From: Aeromicrobium wangtongii
Lineage (GTDB): Bacteria > Actinomycetota > Actinomycetes > Propionibacteriales > Nocardioidaceae
Assembly: GCF_024584515.1 (NCBI RefSeq)
Contig: NZ_CP102173.1
Span: forward strand, 2,046,001-2,110,000
DNA length: 64,000 nt
Direction: 5' to 3'
This document shows positions 1 through 10,802 of the stretch, in pieces; positions within the stretch are counted from its first letter, which is position 1; each line of letters starts with the position of its first letter. Position numbers and translations under genes: made by a program. The notes below the pieces were generated by a model that was not told where the DNA came from, ran no database searches, and worked only from the letters and a program-made list of their open reading frames with translations.

Positions 1-1541
<1,541 letters not shown>

Positions 1542-1545
<4 letters not shown>

Positions 1546-2843
1546 GTGTTCTGCTCCTTGGTGAGGATGTGCGGGGTGAGGTCTTCGGTGGGCGGTGCCC
1601 AGGTGTCGGGATCGGCGTCCATCTGGTCGCCGCTGCGGATGTCCTTGACGGCCGCGGGCGGGAACCAGACGTACGGGATGCCGCGCTTCTCGGCATTCTG
1701 GATCTGCTTGCCGAACTTGGCCGCCTTCGCCGCGACCTCGGTGGGGATGCCGCGCGCCCGCAGGCGTCCGGCGATGGCATTGCTCTCGGCGCGGGAGTCC
1801 TCGGAGTCGACGGCCACCAGCACCGCCGACGGGACCGAGCGGGACGCCGACAGCTCCAAGGGTACGAGCAGGCGCGACACGCCCAGCGAGATGCCGACGC
1901 CCGGGTAGGTGGAGCGACGGTCCTGCGCGAGCTGGTCGTAACGTCCGCCCGAGCAGATCGAGCCCAGGTGCTCCCAGCCGGCCAGACGCGTCTCGAAGAC
2001 CGTGCCGGTGTAGTAGTCCAGCCCGCGCGCGATGCGCAGGTCGGCGGTGACGACGACGCCCTCGACGCCCGTCGCCCCGTCGACGACCTGGGCCAGCTCG
2101 GCCAACCCTTCGGCGAGCAGCTCGTGCTCCACGCCGAGGGACTCGACCCGGGCGACGAACGAGGTGTCGGTGGTGACGATCTCGGCCAGTGCCAGGACCT
2201 TGTCGGCCTGGTCGCCGTCCAGTCCCTGCTCCAGCAGGAGCTCGCGGATCTTCTCGGCGGGGACCTTGTCGAGCTTGTCGACGACCTGCATCACCGCGAC
2301 CGGGTCGCTCACGCCGAGGCCGAGGTAGAAACCCTCGAGGATCTTGCGGTTGCTGATCTGCAGCGTCGGCGTCGGGATCGGCAGGCCGGACAGCGCCTCG
2401 GCCATGACCCGGGCCACCTCGACGTCGAAGTGGAACGGCAGCACGTCGCGGGCGACGATGTCGATGTCGGCCTGGGTGAACTCGCGGAAGCGTCCCTGCT
2501 GCGGACGCTCACCACGCCACACCTTCTGGATCTGCCAGCGGCGGAACGGGAACTCCAGCTTGCCGGCGTTCTCCAGCACGTACCGGGCGAACGGCACGGT
2601 CAGGTCGTAGTGGAGGGCCAGCTCGGCCGGCTCGGAGTCGGCGGAGGCCAGCCGCTTGACGGCGTAGACCTCCTTGTCGATCTCACCCTTGCGCAGCAGG
2701 ACGTCCAGCGGCTCGACCGCGCGGGTCTCGATGTTGGCGAAGCCGTGCAGCTCGAACGTGCGGCGCAGGTGATCCAGGACCTGCTGCTCGACGATGCGCT
2801 CGCGCGGCAGGAACTCCGGGAACCCGGACAGCTTGGTCGCCAT
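1542..2843 (-). CDS. hisS: Histidyl-tRNA synthetase
   Basis: Class II synthetase for tRNA-His, 433 residues from the ATG at 2843. An upstream in-frame ATG at 2909 would add a stretch unlike the family, so it was rejected. Visible motifs are the motif 2 region ([28 protein letters not shown]), the histidine-specific [13 protein letters not shown] and the GGRYDQL glycine motif, followed by an anticodon-binding C-terminal domain. It sits 80 nt downstream of the MBL hydrolase and overlaps aspS by 4 nt. A hisS-aspS pair is common in bacteria. Confidence 0.97.
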
Positions 2844-2922
2844 CAGGACACCGCCCTCGAGAAGAGCCAACGATACGAGACCGGTGTCCTGAGTGTCCCG
2901 ATGATGCACTCGCTGCGCTCGT

Positions 2923-3618
2923 TCATGACATCACCTCCGCGAGGAACGGGTTGGTCGCGCGCTCGCGGCCGACGGACGTCTGGCCGCCGTGGCCGGGCAG
3001 CACGACGATGTCGTCGGGCAGCGGCAGGACGCGGTCACGCAGGCTGTCGAGCATCTGCGGGTGCGAGCCGCCCTCGAGATCGGTGCGGCCGATCGACCCG
3101 GCGAACAGGAAGTCACCGGAGAACATGAGCTGTGAGACGTCCTCGGGCCCGTCGTAGTCGATCCGGTAGACGACCGTGCCGGGCGTGTGGCCGGGCACGT
3201 GGTCGACGGTGAACGTCAGCCCGTCGACCTCGATCTGCGCGCCGTCGACGGCATCGCGGACGTCGGCGGGCTCGGTGAACTCCGGCATGTCGGTCATGCC
3301 GAGCTGGCTGCGCAGCATCGCCGCGGACTGACCCGAGATGGCGGCCATCGGATCGCTCAGCAGGTGCCGGTCGGCGGGGTGGATCCACACCGGGCAGTCG
3401 TACTCGGACGCGACGTCCTGGGCGTTCCACATGTGGTCGAAGTGCCCGTGCGTGATGAGGACCGCGAGCGGTTTCAGGTTGTGCTCGGCGACCACCTGAC
3501 GGACGCCGTCGATGGCGTCCATGCCGGGGTCGACGATGGCGCAACCGGCGCCGGGACCCCGCGAGACGAAGTAGCAGTTCGCCTGCAGCGGACCGGCCGG
3601 AAATGAGGTGAGCAGCAC
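2923..3618 (-). CDS. MBL-fold metallo-hydrolase (glyoxalase II-like)
   Basis: 231-residue metallo-beta-lactamase-fold hydrolase. The zinc motif THGHFDH is near residue 57, GDFLFAGSIGRTDL supplies the bridging aspartate, and PGHGGQTSVGRE near the end supplies the last histidine. The protein resembles hydroxyacylglutathione hydrolases, but actinobacteria usually use other thiols, so the substrate is unknown. The start is the GTG at 3618. A TACCCT hexamer lies exactly 7 nt upstream (3626-3631, minus), so the mRNA is probably leaderless. The same gene precedes hisS in mycobacteria. It is the first gene of the MBL-hisS-aspS unit. Confidence 0.9.
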   Translation of the reverse strand: MLLTSFPAGPLQANCYFVSRGPGAGCAIVDPGMDAIDGVRQVVAEHNLKPLAVLITHGHFDHMWNAQDVASEYDCPVWIHPADRHLLSDPMAAISGQSAAMLRSQLGMTDMPEFTEPADVRDAVDGAQIEVDGLTFTVDHVPGHTPGTVVYRIDYDGPEDVSQLMFSGDFLFAGSIGRTDLEGGSHPQMLDSLRDRVLPLPDDIVVLPGHGGQTSVGRERATNPFLAEVMS

Positions 3619-3625
3619 GTTCGAC

Positions 3626-3681
3626 AGGGTACGCGAGACGCCAGCGGCGCCATGAGTGCGCCTGCACCTACACTGTGGCTC
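3626..3681. promoter_or_regulatory. Divergent leaderless promoters of the MBL and DUF349 genes
   Basis: On the minus strand TACCCT (3631-3626) is followed by 7 nt and the GTG of the MBL gene. On the plus strand TACACT (3669-3674) is followed by 7 nt and the ATG at 3682. Neither start has a ribosome binding site, which fits two leaderless transcripts diverging from a gap of about 60 nt. No clear -35 element was assigned. Confidence 0.6.
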
Positions 3682-4917
3682 ATGAGCTCTGCGCCCACGA
3701 ACCCCTGGGGTCGTGTCGACGACGACGGCAACGTCTACGTCAAGACATCCGACGGTGAACGACTGATCGGCCAGTGGCCCGGCGGTGACCCCGCTGAGGC
3801 GATGTCACTGTACGTCCGTCGCTTCGAAGGTCTCGAGGTCGAGGTCGACCTCCTCGAGAAGCGGCTGAAGGGCGGGACTGTCTCTCCCGACGACGCCGCC
3901 AAGGCCGTCACCAAGGTGCGCGGGCTGCTGGTCGATGCCCAGGCGATGGGCGACCTCGACTCGCTGGTCAAGCGGCTGGATGCCCTCCAGCCGGCGATCG
4001 ACGAGCAGCGTGAGCAGCGCAAGGCCGAGCGGGCCGCGAAGGTCGCCGAGGCGCAGACCGAGAAGACCCGCATCGCCGACGAGGCCGAGAAGATCGCCGC
4101 CGGCAGCGACTGGAAGAACGGTGCCGACAAGCTGCGCGCCCTGCTGGATGAGTGGAAGGCGCTCCCCCGCCTGAGCAAGTCCGCCGACGACGAGCTGTGG
4201 CACCGCTTCAGCTCGGCACGCACGGCCTACACGCGCCGGCGCAAGGCCCACTTCGGTGAGCAGTCGACGCTGCGCGACGCGGCCAAGGCCGTCAAGGAGA
4301 AGCTCATCGTCGAGGCGGAGGCGCTGTCGACGTCCACCGAGTGGGGTCCCACCGCCGGCAAGTACCGCGACCTGATGACGGAGTGGAAGAAGGCCGGCTC
4401 GGCCCCCCGCAACGTCGAGGACAAGCTGTGGAAGCGCTTCCGCGCCGCCCAGGACGCCTTCTTCACCGCGCGTGACGAGGCCAACTCGGCATTGGACGCC
4501 GAGTACGAGGTCAATGCGGAGAAGAAGCTGGAGATCCTCGCCGAGGCCGAGAAGCTGCTGCCGATCAAGAACGTCGACGCCGCCCGCAAGGCGTGGCTGG
4601 ACATCGCCGACCGCTGGGAGGCCGCCGGCAAGGTGCCCCGCGCCAAGATCGGCGAGTTCGAGGCCAAGATCCGCAAGGTCGAGCAGGCCGTCAAGGACGC
4701 GACCGAGAGCCAGTGGAAGAAGACCGATCCGGAGAAGTCCGCTCGGGCCGACGACATGATCGGCAAGCTGCAGCGCTCGATCGACGAGGTGGCGGAGAAG
4801 ATCGCCGCTGCCGAGGCCAAGGGCGACACCAAGAAGGTCAAGGACCTCACCGCCGACCTGGAGTCCAAGCAGGCCTTCCTCGAGATGGCCAAGAAAGCCC
4901 AAGCGGACTTCTCCTGA
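3682..4917 (+). CDS. DUF349 domain protein
   Basis: 411-residue, highly charged, mostly helical protein with about three DUF349 repeats. Each carries a W-x(n)-EW pattern, for example DELWHRF near residue 170 and DKLWKRFRAAQDAFF near 250. The N-terminus (NPWGRVDDDGNVYVKTSDGE) is typical of actinobacterial members, and long coiled-coil segments follow. The biochemical role of the family is unknown. The ATG at 3682 was chosen because it is 7 nt after TACACT; the more upstream ATG at 3652 lies in the promoter. No signal peptide or membrane segment, so probably cytoplasmic. Confidence 0.85.
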   Translation: MSSAPTNPWGRVDDDGNVYVKTSDGERLIGQWPGGDPAEAMSLYVRRFEGLEVEVDLLEKRLKGGTVSPDDAAKAVTKVRGLLVDAQAMGDLDSLVKRLDALQPAIDEQREQRKAERAAKVAEAQTEKTRIADEAEKIAAGSDWKNGADKLRALLDEWKALPRLSKSADDELWHRFSSARTAYTRRRKAHFGEQSTLRDAAKAVKEKLIVEAEALSTSTEWGPTAGKYRDLMTEWKKAGSAPRNVEDKLWKRFRAAQDAFFTARDEANSALDAEYEVNAEKKLEILAEAEKLLPIKNVDAARKAWLDIADRWEAAGKVPRAKIGEFEAKIRKVEQAVKDATESQWKKTDPEKSARADDMIGKLQRSIDEVAEKIAAAEAKGDTKKVKDLTADLESKQAFLEMAKKAQADFS

Positions 4918-4930
4918 CCCGCCCCCACCG

Positions 4931-5032
4931 CTGACGCGTGGGTTGCGCACGCCGACGCGTGGGTTCCGCACGCTGACGCGTGGGTTGCGCTCGCTGACGC
5001 GTGGGTTGCGCTCGCTGACGCGTGGCCTGTGG
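4931..5032 (+). repeat. 21-bp tandem repeat array, left arm (4.5 units)
   Basis: Four full 21-bp units start at 4931, 4952, 4973 and 4994, and a fifth partial unit starts at 5015. The shared core is CTGACGCGTGGGTTGCGC followed by ACG or TCG. Unit 2 differs at a few bases; units 3 and 4 are identical. Each unit holds the palindrome ACGCGT, and unit 1 also TGCGCA four bases later. The period equals two helical turns and seven codons. The array begins 13 nt after the DUF349 stop and ends about 45 nt before the start of the next gene. Confidence 0.95.
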
Positions 5033-5077
5033 ACGACGGAGTCGACGGGATGCCGTGCTGGGTCGTTGGATCGGCCC

Positions 5078-6025
5078 ATGTCAGAACTCATCAACGACGG
5101 ATTTCCGTTCACCGTGGCGCAGGGTCGGAACCTGGGTTTCTCCTCAGCAGAGCTACGGCGGATGCACGCAGCGATGCAGCTCCGCCGTGAGTTCCGCGGC
5201 GTCTACGTCGACGCCCGCGTGCCCGACTCGCGCCGCGGACGCCTGCGTGCGATCAATCTCGTGACTCCCGACAACGCGGTGGTCTGCGACGAGACCGCCG
5301 CGTGGGTGCGAGGGCTCGATGTCTTCTCACCCGGAACCCGCTTCGACTTCACCCCCGCGATGCTCGTGCGCCACGGCGGCGCGCACATCGTGCATCCCGG
5401 CAGCCGCGGGCGCCAGGCCATCCTGGCGACCGGGGACGTCGAGTTCGTTGACGGCGTCCACGTGACGACCGCCGTCCGAACCGTCTCGGATCTCCTGCGC
5501 AGGATGTACCGGCCCTACGCCCTCGCCGCAGCGGATGCCTTTGCGGCCGCGGAGCTGGTGACGGCGCCCGAGGTGATCGAGTACGTCGCCAAGCTGAAGG
5601 GCTACCGCGGGATCGTCCAGGCCCGCAGCCTGGCCGCGATGATCGAGCCACGGACCCAGTCACCGGGTGAGTCGTGGCAGCGCCTGCGCATCCTGGATGC
5701 CGGGTTTCCGCCGCCAGAACCGCAGCACGAGGTCGTCGACGACTTCGGTCGCTCCTACTTCATCGACCTGCCGTACCCAGATCTGCTCATCGGCTCGGAG
5801 TACGACGGGCGCGAGTTCCACACGGACGACGCGCACCGCCAGCACGACGCCGAACGCCGCGAGTATCTCTCAGAGCTCTACGGCTGGCGGTGGGTGATCG
5901 GCACACGCCAGAGGATCTTCGGGCAGGACACATCGTTCGAGGACGAGCTGGGCGCGCTGCTCGGGATGAAGCCCATCCACCGGTGGTGGGGCACCCGTGC
6001 GCAACCCGCGCTTCGTGCGGCGTAA
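5078..6025 (+). CDS. AbiEi-type winged-helix / DUF559 (Vsr-like) protein
   Basis: 315-residue protein. Residues 1-60 look like the AbiEi antitoxin winged helix (FTVAQGRNLGFSSAELRRM, then FRGVYVDARV). The last 90 residues look like a DUF559/PD-(D/E)XK fold: an acidic residue in SPGESWQRLRI, YFIDLPYPDLLI, and SEYDGREFHTDDAHRQHD, ending with GWRWVIGTRQRIF. Such proteins are often annotated as type IV toxin-antitoxin or endonuclease-like; no activity is established here and no AbiEii-type partner is adjacent. The start is the ATG at 5078; the upstream frame, open to 4943, merely translates the tandem repeats. The gene is bracketed by inverted 21-bp arrays, and its last codons and stop lie in degenerate repeat units. 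Confidence 0.8.
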   Translation: MSELINDGFPFTVAQGRNLGFSSAELRRMHAAMQLRREFRGVYVDARVPDSRRGRLRAINLVTPDNAVVCDETAAWVRGLDVFSPGTRFDFTPAMLVRHGGAHIVHPGSRGRQAILATGDVEFVDGVHVTTAVRTVSDLLRRMYRPYALAAADAFAAAELVTAPEVIEYVAKLKGYRGIVQARSLAAMIEPRTQSPGESWQRLRILDAGFPPPEPQHEVVDDFGRSYFIDLPYPDLLIGSEYDGREFHTDDAHRQHDAERREYLSELYGWRWVIGTRQRIFGQDTSFEDELGALLGMKPIHRWWGTRAQPALRAA

Positions 6026-6100
6026 CCCACGCATCAGCGTGCACAACCCACGCGTCAGCGTGCGCAACCCACGCGTCAGCGTGCGCAACCCACGCGTCAG
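5996..6100 (-). repeat. 21-bp tandem repeat array, right arm (inverted copy)
   Basis: This is the reverse complement of the left array with the same 21-bp period. Units lie at 5996-6016 (degenerate), 6017-6037 (diverged, containing the TAA of the upstream gene), 6038-6058, 6059-6079 and 6080-6100. The last two are identical. The array stops 3 nt before the relA stop codon, so it fills the whole gap between two convergent genes. Together with 4931-5032 it makes a roughly 1.2-kb inverted-repeat frame around one gene. Confidence 0.95.
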
Positions 6101-6103
6101 CGG

Positions 6104-8407
6104 TTATTGGGTGAGGCGGTAGACGTCGAAGACGCCCTCGACGGTGCGGACGGCGCTCAGGACGTGGCCCAGGTGCTTGGGATCGGCCATCTCGAACGTG
6201 AACTTGGACTTCGCGACGCGGTCGCGGCCGGTCGACAGCGCAGCCGACAAGATGTTGACGTGCTGGTCCGAGATGACCCGCGTGATGTCGCTGAGCAGGC
6301 GCGGACGGTCCAGCCCCTCGACCTGGATCGCGACCAGGAAGGTGCTCTTGCCCGTCGCCGCCCACCGCACGGAGACCAGACGCTCCGGCTGGTTGCGCAA
6401 CGCGATCAGGTTGGCGCAATCGGTGCGGTGCACCGAGACGCCTGTGCCACGGGTGACGAATCCTTGGACCTTGTCGCCGGGCACCGGCGTGCAGCACCTG
6501 GCCAGCTTGACCATGACGTCGCCGTCCAGCCCTTCGACGATGACACCCGCATCGCGGTTCTGGGTGCGCGGACGGGTGGCGCCGACCCCGGGCAGCGTGG
6601 TGGCCTCGGCGAGGTCCTCCTGGGCGCCGTCGCGCCCGCCGGCCAGGTCGATGACCCGCTCGACGACGTTCTGAGGGCTGGCGTTGCCCTCGCCGACCGC
6701 GGCGTACAGCATCGAGATGTCCGGCAGCTGCAGCTCCTGCGCAACGGTTGCCAGCGTCTCGTGCTTGAACAGCCGGTGCAGCGGCAGACCCTCCTTGCGC
6801 ATCTGCTTGGCGATGAGGTCCTTGCCGCGCTCGATGGCCTCCTCGCGGCGTTCCTTGGTGAACCACTGCCGGATCTTGTTGCGGGCCCGCGGGCTGGCCA
6901 CGAACTCCAGCCAGTCACGGCTCGGCCCGGCATCGGCCGACTTGGAGGTGAAGATCTCCACGACATCGCCGCTCTCGAGCGTCGACTCCAGCGACACGAG
7001 CCGGCCGTTGACGCGGGCGCCGATGCAGGCGTGCCCGACCTCGGTGTGGACGGCGTACGCGAAGTCGACCGGCGTGGCGTTGGCCGGCAGCTGGATGAGG
7101 TCGCCGCGCGGCGTGTACGCGTACACACCGGCGTTGTTGATCTCGAAGCGCAAGGAGTCCAGGAAGTCGACGGAGTCCGACGTCTCGGACTGCCAGTCCA
7201 GCAGCTCGCGCAGCCACAGCATCTCGTCCTTGTCGGGCGCCTTGCCACTCTTGCCGGCGGTCGCGTCCTCCTTGTACTTCCAGTGCGCGGCGACGCCGTA
7301 CTCGGCGCGGCGGTGCATCGCGTACGTCCGGATCTGCAGCTCGACGGGCTTGCCCTGCGGACCGATGACCGTCGTGTGCAGCGACTGGTACATGTTGAAC
7401 TTCGGCACCGAGATGTAGTCCTTGAACCGCCCCGGGATCGGGTTCCATCGGGCGTGCAGGACGCCGAGGACGCCGTAGCAGTCGGCGACCGAGTCGACCA
7501 GGATCCGCACGCCGACCAGGTCGAAGATCTCGGAGAACTCGCGGCCGCCGACCAGCATCTTCTGGTAGATCGAGTAGTAGTGCTTCGGCCGGCTCGACAC
7601 CGTGGCCTTCAGCTTGACGTGCCGCAGATCGGACTCGACGTCGTTGACGACCCGTTCGAGGAACTGCTCGCGCGACGGCGCACGGTCGGCGACCAGGCGC
7701 ACGATCTCGTCGTAGACCTTGGGGTGCAGGGTGGCGAAGGCCAGATCCTCCAGCTCCCACTTGATCGTGTTCATGCCGAGGCGGTGGGCCAGCGGCGCGA
7801 AGATCTCGATCGTCTCGCGGGCGATGCGCTCCTGCTTGTCCTGACGCAGGTAGCGCAGCGTCCGCATGTTGTGCAGGCGGTCGGCGAGCTTGATGACGAG
7901 CACGCGGATGTCGCGGCTCATCGCGACCACCATCTTGCGGATCGTCTCGGACTGCGCCGAGTCGCCGTACTTGACCTTGTCGAGCTTGGTCACGCCGTCG
8001 ACCAGGTGACGCACCTCGTCGCCGAAGTCGGCGGTCAGCTGCTCCAACGTGTACGGCGTGTCCTCGACCGTGTCGTGCAGGAGCGCTGCGCACAGGGTGG
8101 GCGTCGTCATGCCGAGCTCGGCCAGGATGGTCGCGACGGCGAGCGGGTGGGTGATGTACGGATCGCCGCTCTTGCGCTTCTGCCCTGCGTGCATCCGCTC
8201 GGCGATGTCGTACGCCTTCTGCAGGGTCGTGATGTCGCCCTTGGGATGCGTCGCGCGGAAGACCTTGATCAGCGGGTCGAGCACCGGGTCGCACGAGCTG
8301 GACTTGCTGTTGCCGATGCGGGCCAGCCGGTTGCGCACGCGGGCAGACGTGGGCGCCTGGTCGGTGTTCTTGGACTCCACCGATGGTGCCTCGATGCGAT
8401 CAGCCAC
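6104..8407 (-). CDS. relA: Bifunctional (p)ppGpp synthetase/hydrolase
   Basis: 767-residue long RSH protein that makes and degrades (p)ppGpp in the stringent response. In order: the HD hydrolase domain (ITHPLAV near 87, LLHDTVEDT near 110), the synthetase domain ([20 protein letters not shown], then VELQIRT and [12 protein letters not shown]), a TGS domain ([20 protein letters not shown]) and a C-terminal ACT domain. The RFKD loop is the RXKD form known from bifunctional enzymes, and the HD motif is intact, so both activities are likely. The GTG start at 8407 lies just after GAGGAG, and a TAGACT -10 sits upstream at 8435-8430. Order apt-relA as in mycobacteria. Confidence 0.97.
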   Translation of the reverse strand: MADRIEAPSVESKNTDQAPTSARVRNRLARIGNSKSSSCDPVLDPLIKVFRATHPKGDITTLQKAYDIAERMHAGQKRKSGDPYITHPLAVATILAELGMTTPTLCAALLHDTVEDTPYTLEQLTADFGDEVRHLVDGVTKLDKVKYGDSAQSETIRKMVVAMSRDIRVLVIKLADRLHNMRTLRYLRQDKQERIARETIEIFAPLAHRLGMNTIKWELEDLAFATLHPKVYDEIVRLVADRAPSREQFLERVVNDVESDLRHVKLKATVSSRPKHYYSIYQKMLVGGREFSEIFDLVGVRILVDSVADCYGVLGVLHARWNPIPGRFKDYISVPKFNMYQSLHTTVIGPQGKPVELQIRTYAMHRRAEYGVAAHWKYKEDATAGKSGKAPDKDEMLWLRELLDWQSETSDSVDFLDSLRFEINNAGVYAYTPRGDLIQLPANATPVDFAYAVHTEVGHACIGARVNGRLVSLESTLESGDVVEIFTSKSADAGPSRDWLEFVASPRARNKIRQWFTKERREEAIERGKDLIAKQMRKEGLPLHRLFKHETLATVAQELQLPDISMLYAAVGEGNASPQNVVERVIDLAGGRDGAQEDLAEATTLPGVGATRPRTQNRDAGVIVEGLDGDVMVKLARCCTPVPGDKVQGFVTRGTGVSVHRTDCANLIALRNQPERLVSVRWAATGKSTFLVAIQVEGLDRPRLLSDITRVISDQHVNILSAALSTGRDRVAKSKFTFEMADPKHLGHVLSAVRTVEGVFDVYRLTQ

Positions 8408-8447
8408 GCGCGCTCCTCACTGTTGCTCCAGTCTAGTCACGCAGGCG

Positions 8448-8540
8448 TCAGGTGAGCTCCCCGAGCAGGGTGGCGGCGGCGCCGAGCACGAGAATGGCGA
8501 CCAGGACGAGGGCCACGATCCGGACCTGTTGGGTGTTCAT
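8448..8540 (-). CDS. Putative 30-residue single-pass membrane peptide
   Basis: A 30-codon frame lies in the apt-relA gap. It encodes a short polar N-terminus (MNTQQVRIV) and one hydrophobic helix (ALVLVAILVLGAAATLL) ending GELT. It starts 21 nt after the apt stop and ends 40 nt before relA, on the same strand. The ribosome binding site is weak, so translation would depend on read-through from apt. The composition is clearly membrane-like, but without homologues I cannot show it is a real gene. Confidence 0.4.
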   Translation of the reverse strand: MNTQQVRIVALVLVAILVLGAAATLLGELT

Positions 8541-8561
8541 GGGATCTCGATTCGGTAGGTG

Positions 8562-9092
8562 TCAGTAGGAACGCAGCGCGGAGCAGCGGATGGGAGCCAA
8601 CCGCTCGCGGCCGCCGAGGGCGAGCAGCTCGATCAGGACGAGGTTGCCGACCACGACTCCCCCGGCCTGGCTGACCAGGTCGGCCGCCGCCATCATCGTC
8701 CCACCCGTGGCCAGCACGTCGTCGACCACCAGCACCCGGGCGCCCGGCGCGAGCGCGTCGACGTGCATCTCCAGGGTCGACGAGCCGTACTCGAGGTCGT
8801 AGGAGGTGGACAGCAGGTCGGCCGGCAGCTTGCCCAGCTTGCGGACGGGCACGAAGCCCACGCCCAGGCGCAGCGCGATGGACGGACCGAACAAGAACCC
8901 GCGCGCCTCGATGCCCAGGATCGCGTCGACCGGTCCGGCCTCCTCGGCCAGGGCGACCAGCCCGTCGATGACCGCCCCGTAGGCCGCCGGGTCGCCCAGC
9001 AGCGGCGTGATGTCGCGGAAGGTGACACCCGGCTCGGGCCAGTCCTCGATCGGTCGCACGAGATCGTCGATCAGGGATTCCAGCTCGGTCAC
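8562..9092 (-). CDS. apt: Adenine phosphoribosyltransferase
   Basis: 176-residue type I PRTase that converts adenine and PRPP to AMP in purine salvage. The PRPP-binding loop VLVVDDVLATGGT is near residue 118. The N-terminal signature WPEPGVTFRDITPLLGD and GIEARGFLFGP are typical of Apt. It lies upstream of relA and downstream of the secD/secF block, the classic actinobacterial order. Full length, with no unusual features. Confidence 0.96.
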   Translation of the reverse strand: MTELESLIDDLVRPIEDWPEPGVTFRDITPLLGDPAAYGAVIDGLVALAEEAGPVDAILGIEARGFLFGPSIALRLGVGFVPVRKLGKLPADLLSTSYDLEYGSSTLEMHVDALAPGARVLVVDDVLATGGTMMAAADLVSQAGGVVVGNLVLIELLALGGRERLAPIRCSALRSY

Positions 9093-9120
9093 GGGGGTCC
9101 TTCCGGGGTGGGGGTCATGA

Positions 9121-9597
9121 CTAGATCGCGCCCAGCTTCACGTTGCAGGTGTCCTTGGCCTGCTTCGCGATGGCCGCACGGGCCTCGTCGAACGCGGAGG
9201 TGTTGAGCTTTTGCAGGTCTGCCGCGAAGGTTGTCAGCTTGGTGACGTCGACGCCCGGCGGGATCTGGCCCTGCTGGACGGCCGGCAGGTCCGAGAACTT
9301 CAGTCCGGACTCCTTCAACGCCTTCTCGATCGACGTCGCCGCATCGTCGAGGCTACGCCAGTCGTCCTTCAGCTCGCTGGGCGCCTCGTCGGCCAGCCGG
9401 TGAAAGGTGTTGAGTCCTTCCTCCAGCTTGGACAGGTCACCGGTCGCGAGGTCCTCGAACACCGGCTTGGCCTTGGCGACGTCCTTGCAGTACGCGCTGG
9501 AGTCGGACCCGCTGCCGCCCCCCTCGCTGTCGCTGCCGCTGCACGCGGCCAAGGAGGTGCCCAGCAGGACGACGGTGGCCAGCGTCAGGATCTTCAC
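9121..9597 (-). CDS. Small secreted lipoprotein
   Basis: 158-residue protein starting at GTG 9597, with GAGGAG a few bases upstream. The N-terminus is a lipoprotein signal (VKILTLATVVLLGTSLAAC). The lipobox LAAC predicts cleavage before the Cys near residue 20, followed by a Ser/Gly-rich linker. The mature part is helical, has two further cysteines (AYCKDVAKAK and KDTCNVKLGA) that could form a disulfide, and is otherwise unrecognised. It occupies the slot between secF and apt where mycobacteria also have a lipoprotein gene; I see no clear homology to that one. Confidence 0.75.
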   Translation of the reverse strand: MKILTLATVVLLGTSLAACSGSDSEGGGSGSDSSAYCKDVAKAKPVFEDLATGDLSKLEEGLNTFHRLADEAPSELKDDWRSLDDAATSIEKALKESGLKFSDLPAVQQGQIPPGVDVTKLTTFAADLQKLNTSAFDEARAAIAKQAKDTCNVKLGAI

Positions 9598-9677
9598 GAG
9601 CACTCCTCGGCACGAGCGACGAGCGGGACCGTCCCGAGCCGTCGAACAGGTGTGCTCAAGATCATGGCACGCGGCGC

Positions 9678-10802
9678 CTACCGTTCGGGTCCAGAGCCGC
9701 CCTTTCCGCGCTGCGAGCGCGGCTTCCGGGACGGCTGGGCACGCTTGGCGGCACCGGACGTGCGGACGGTCCGGGCGGGGGCGACGGCGGTCGCGGTCGA
9801 CGACCCGACGGAGAGCCCCTCGCCCTCCTTGGCCCGGCGAGCCATGACCCGGGCGGTCTGCGCCTTGATCGCGGGCTCCCGCTCCTTGAGCTGGACGACG
9901 AACGGCGTCGCGATGAAGATCGAGGAGTAGGTGCCGGCCGCCATGCCGACGAACAGGGCCAGCGCCAGGTCCTTCAGGGGCCCGGTGCCGAGCACCCCGG
10001 CGCCGACGAACAGCAGTGCGCCCACCGGCAGCAGCGCGGTGATCGAGGTGTTGATCGAGCGGACCAGCGTCTGGTTGACCGCGAGGTTGCCCTGCTCCGC
10101 ATAGGTCTTGGTGGTCGACGACAAGATGCCCTTGGTGTTCTCGCGCACCTTGTCGAACACCACGACGGTGTCGTACAGCGAGTAGCCCAGGATCGTCAGC
10201 AGACCCGTGACGGTTGCCGGCGTGACCTCGAAGCCGGACCACGCGTACACGCCGCCGGTGATGATCAGGTCGTGCGCGAGGGCCACGATGCCGCCGGCGG
10301 ACATGCGCCACTCACGGAAGTACACCCAGATGAAGATCACGACCACGACCAGGAACACGATCAGGCCGGTCAGCGCCTTGGTCGCCACCTGCTTGCCGTA
10401 GGTGGGTCCGATCAGGTTCTGGCTGACCTCGGAGGCACCCGCCTTCTCCAGCGACTGCGTGACCGCGGTGGCCTGGTCCTGCGTCAGGGCCCGGGTCTGG
10501 ATCCGGATCGTGTCGGAACCGGAGGTCTGGACGGTCGGGTCGCCGGCCTCCGGGACGTCGGCGTCCTCGACGGCCTGCACCATCTCGTCGGACGTCTGGG
10601 AGTTGGCAACCTGGACCTTGGCGGTGAACTCGACACCGCCCTTGAACTCCACGCCGTAGTTGAAGCCCTTCACCACGAACCCGAGCGCCGCCAGGACGAC
10701 GATGACGGCCGAGATCGAGTACCAGAGCTTGCGCCGTCCGACGAAGTCGAACGAGACGCGCCCCTCGTACAGGTGCTGGCCGAATGTGCTCATGCGACCC
10801 AT
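9678..10802 (-). CDS. secF: Protein translocase subunit SecF
   Basis: 374-residue membrane subunit of SecDF, which uses the proton motive force to pull exported proteins across the membrane. An N-terminal TM helix (YSISAVIVVLAALGFVV) is followed by the periplasmic domain (NYGVEFKGGVEFTAKV). Five TM helices then include the SecF signature GYSLYDTVVVFDKVREN. The C-terminal tail is Arg/Lys-rich. The start is the ATG at 10802, sharing one base with the secD TGA; GGAAAGGG lies just upstream inside secD. Third gene of yajC-secD-secF. Confidence 0.96.
   Translation of the reverse strand: MGRMSTFGQHLYEGRVSFDFVGRRKLWYSISAVIVVLAALGFVVKGFNYGVEFKGGVEFTAKVQVANSQTSDEMVQAVEDADVPEAGDPTVQTSGSDTIRIQTRALTQDQATAVTQSLEKAGASEVSQNLIGPTYGKQVATKALTGLIVFLVVVVIFIWVYFREWRMSAGGIVALAHDLIITGGVYAWSGFEVTPATVTGLLTILGYSLYDTVVVFDKVRENTKGILSSTTKTYAEQGNLAVNQTLVRSINTSITALLPVGALLFVGAGVLGTGPLKDLALALFVGMAAGTYSSIFIATPFVVQLKEREPAIKAQTARVMARRAKEGEGLSVGSSTATAVAPARTVRTSGAAKRAQPSRKPRSQRGKGGSGPER

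Noticed and set aside
4943..5077. N-terminal extension of the AbiEi/DUF559 protein
   Set aside because: It translates the tandem repeats into TRGLRSL heptads; the ATG at 5078 starts the recognisable domain.
4931..6100. CRISPR-like array from the regular 21-bp repeats
   Set aside because: Units are contiguous with no spacers, the period is only 21 bp, and no cas genes are near.
6107..8455. 782-codon plus-strand frame
   Set aside because: It is antisense to the clearly conserved relA and has shadow-type composition.
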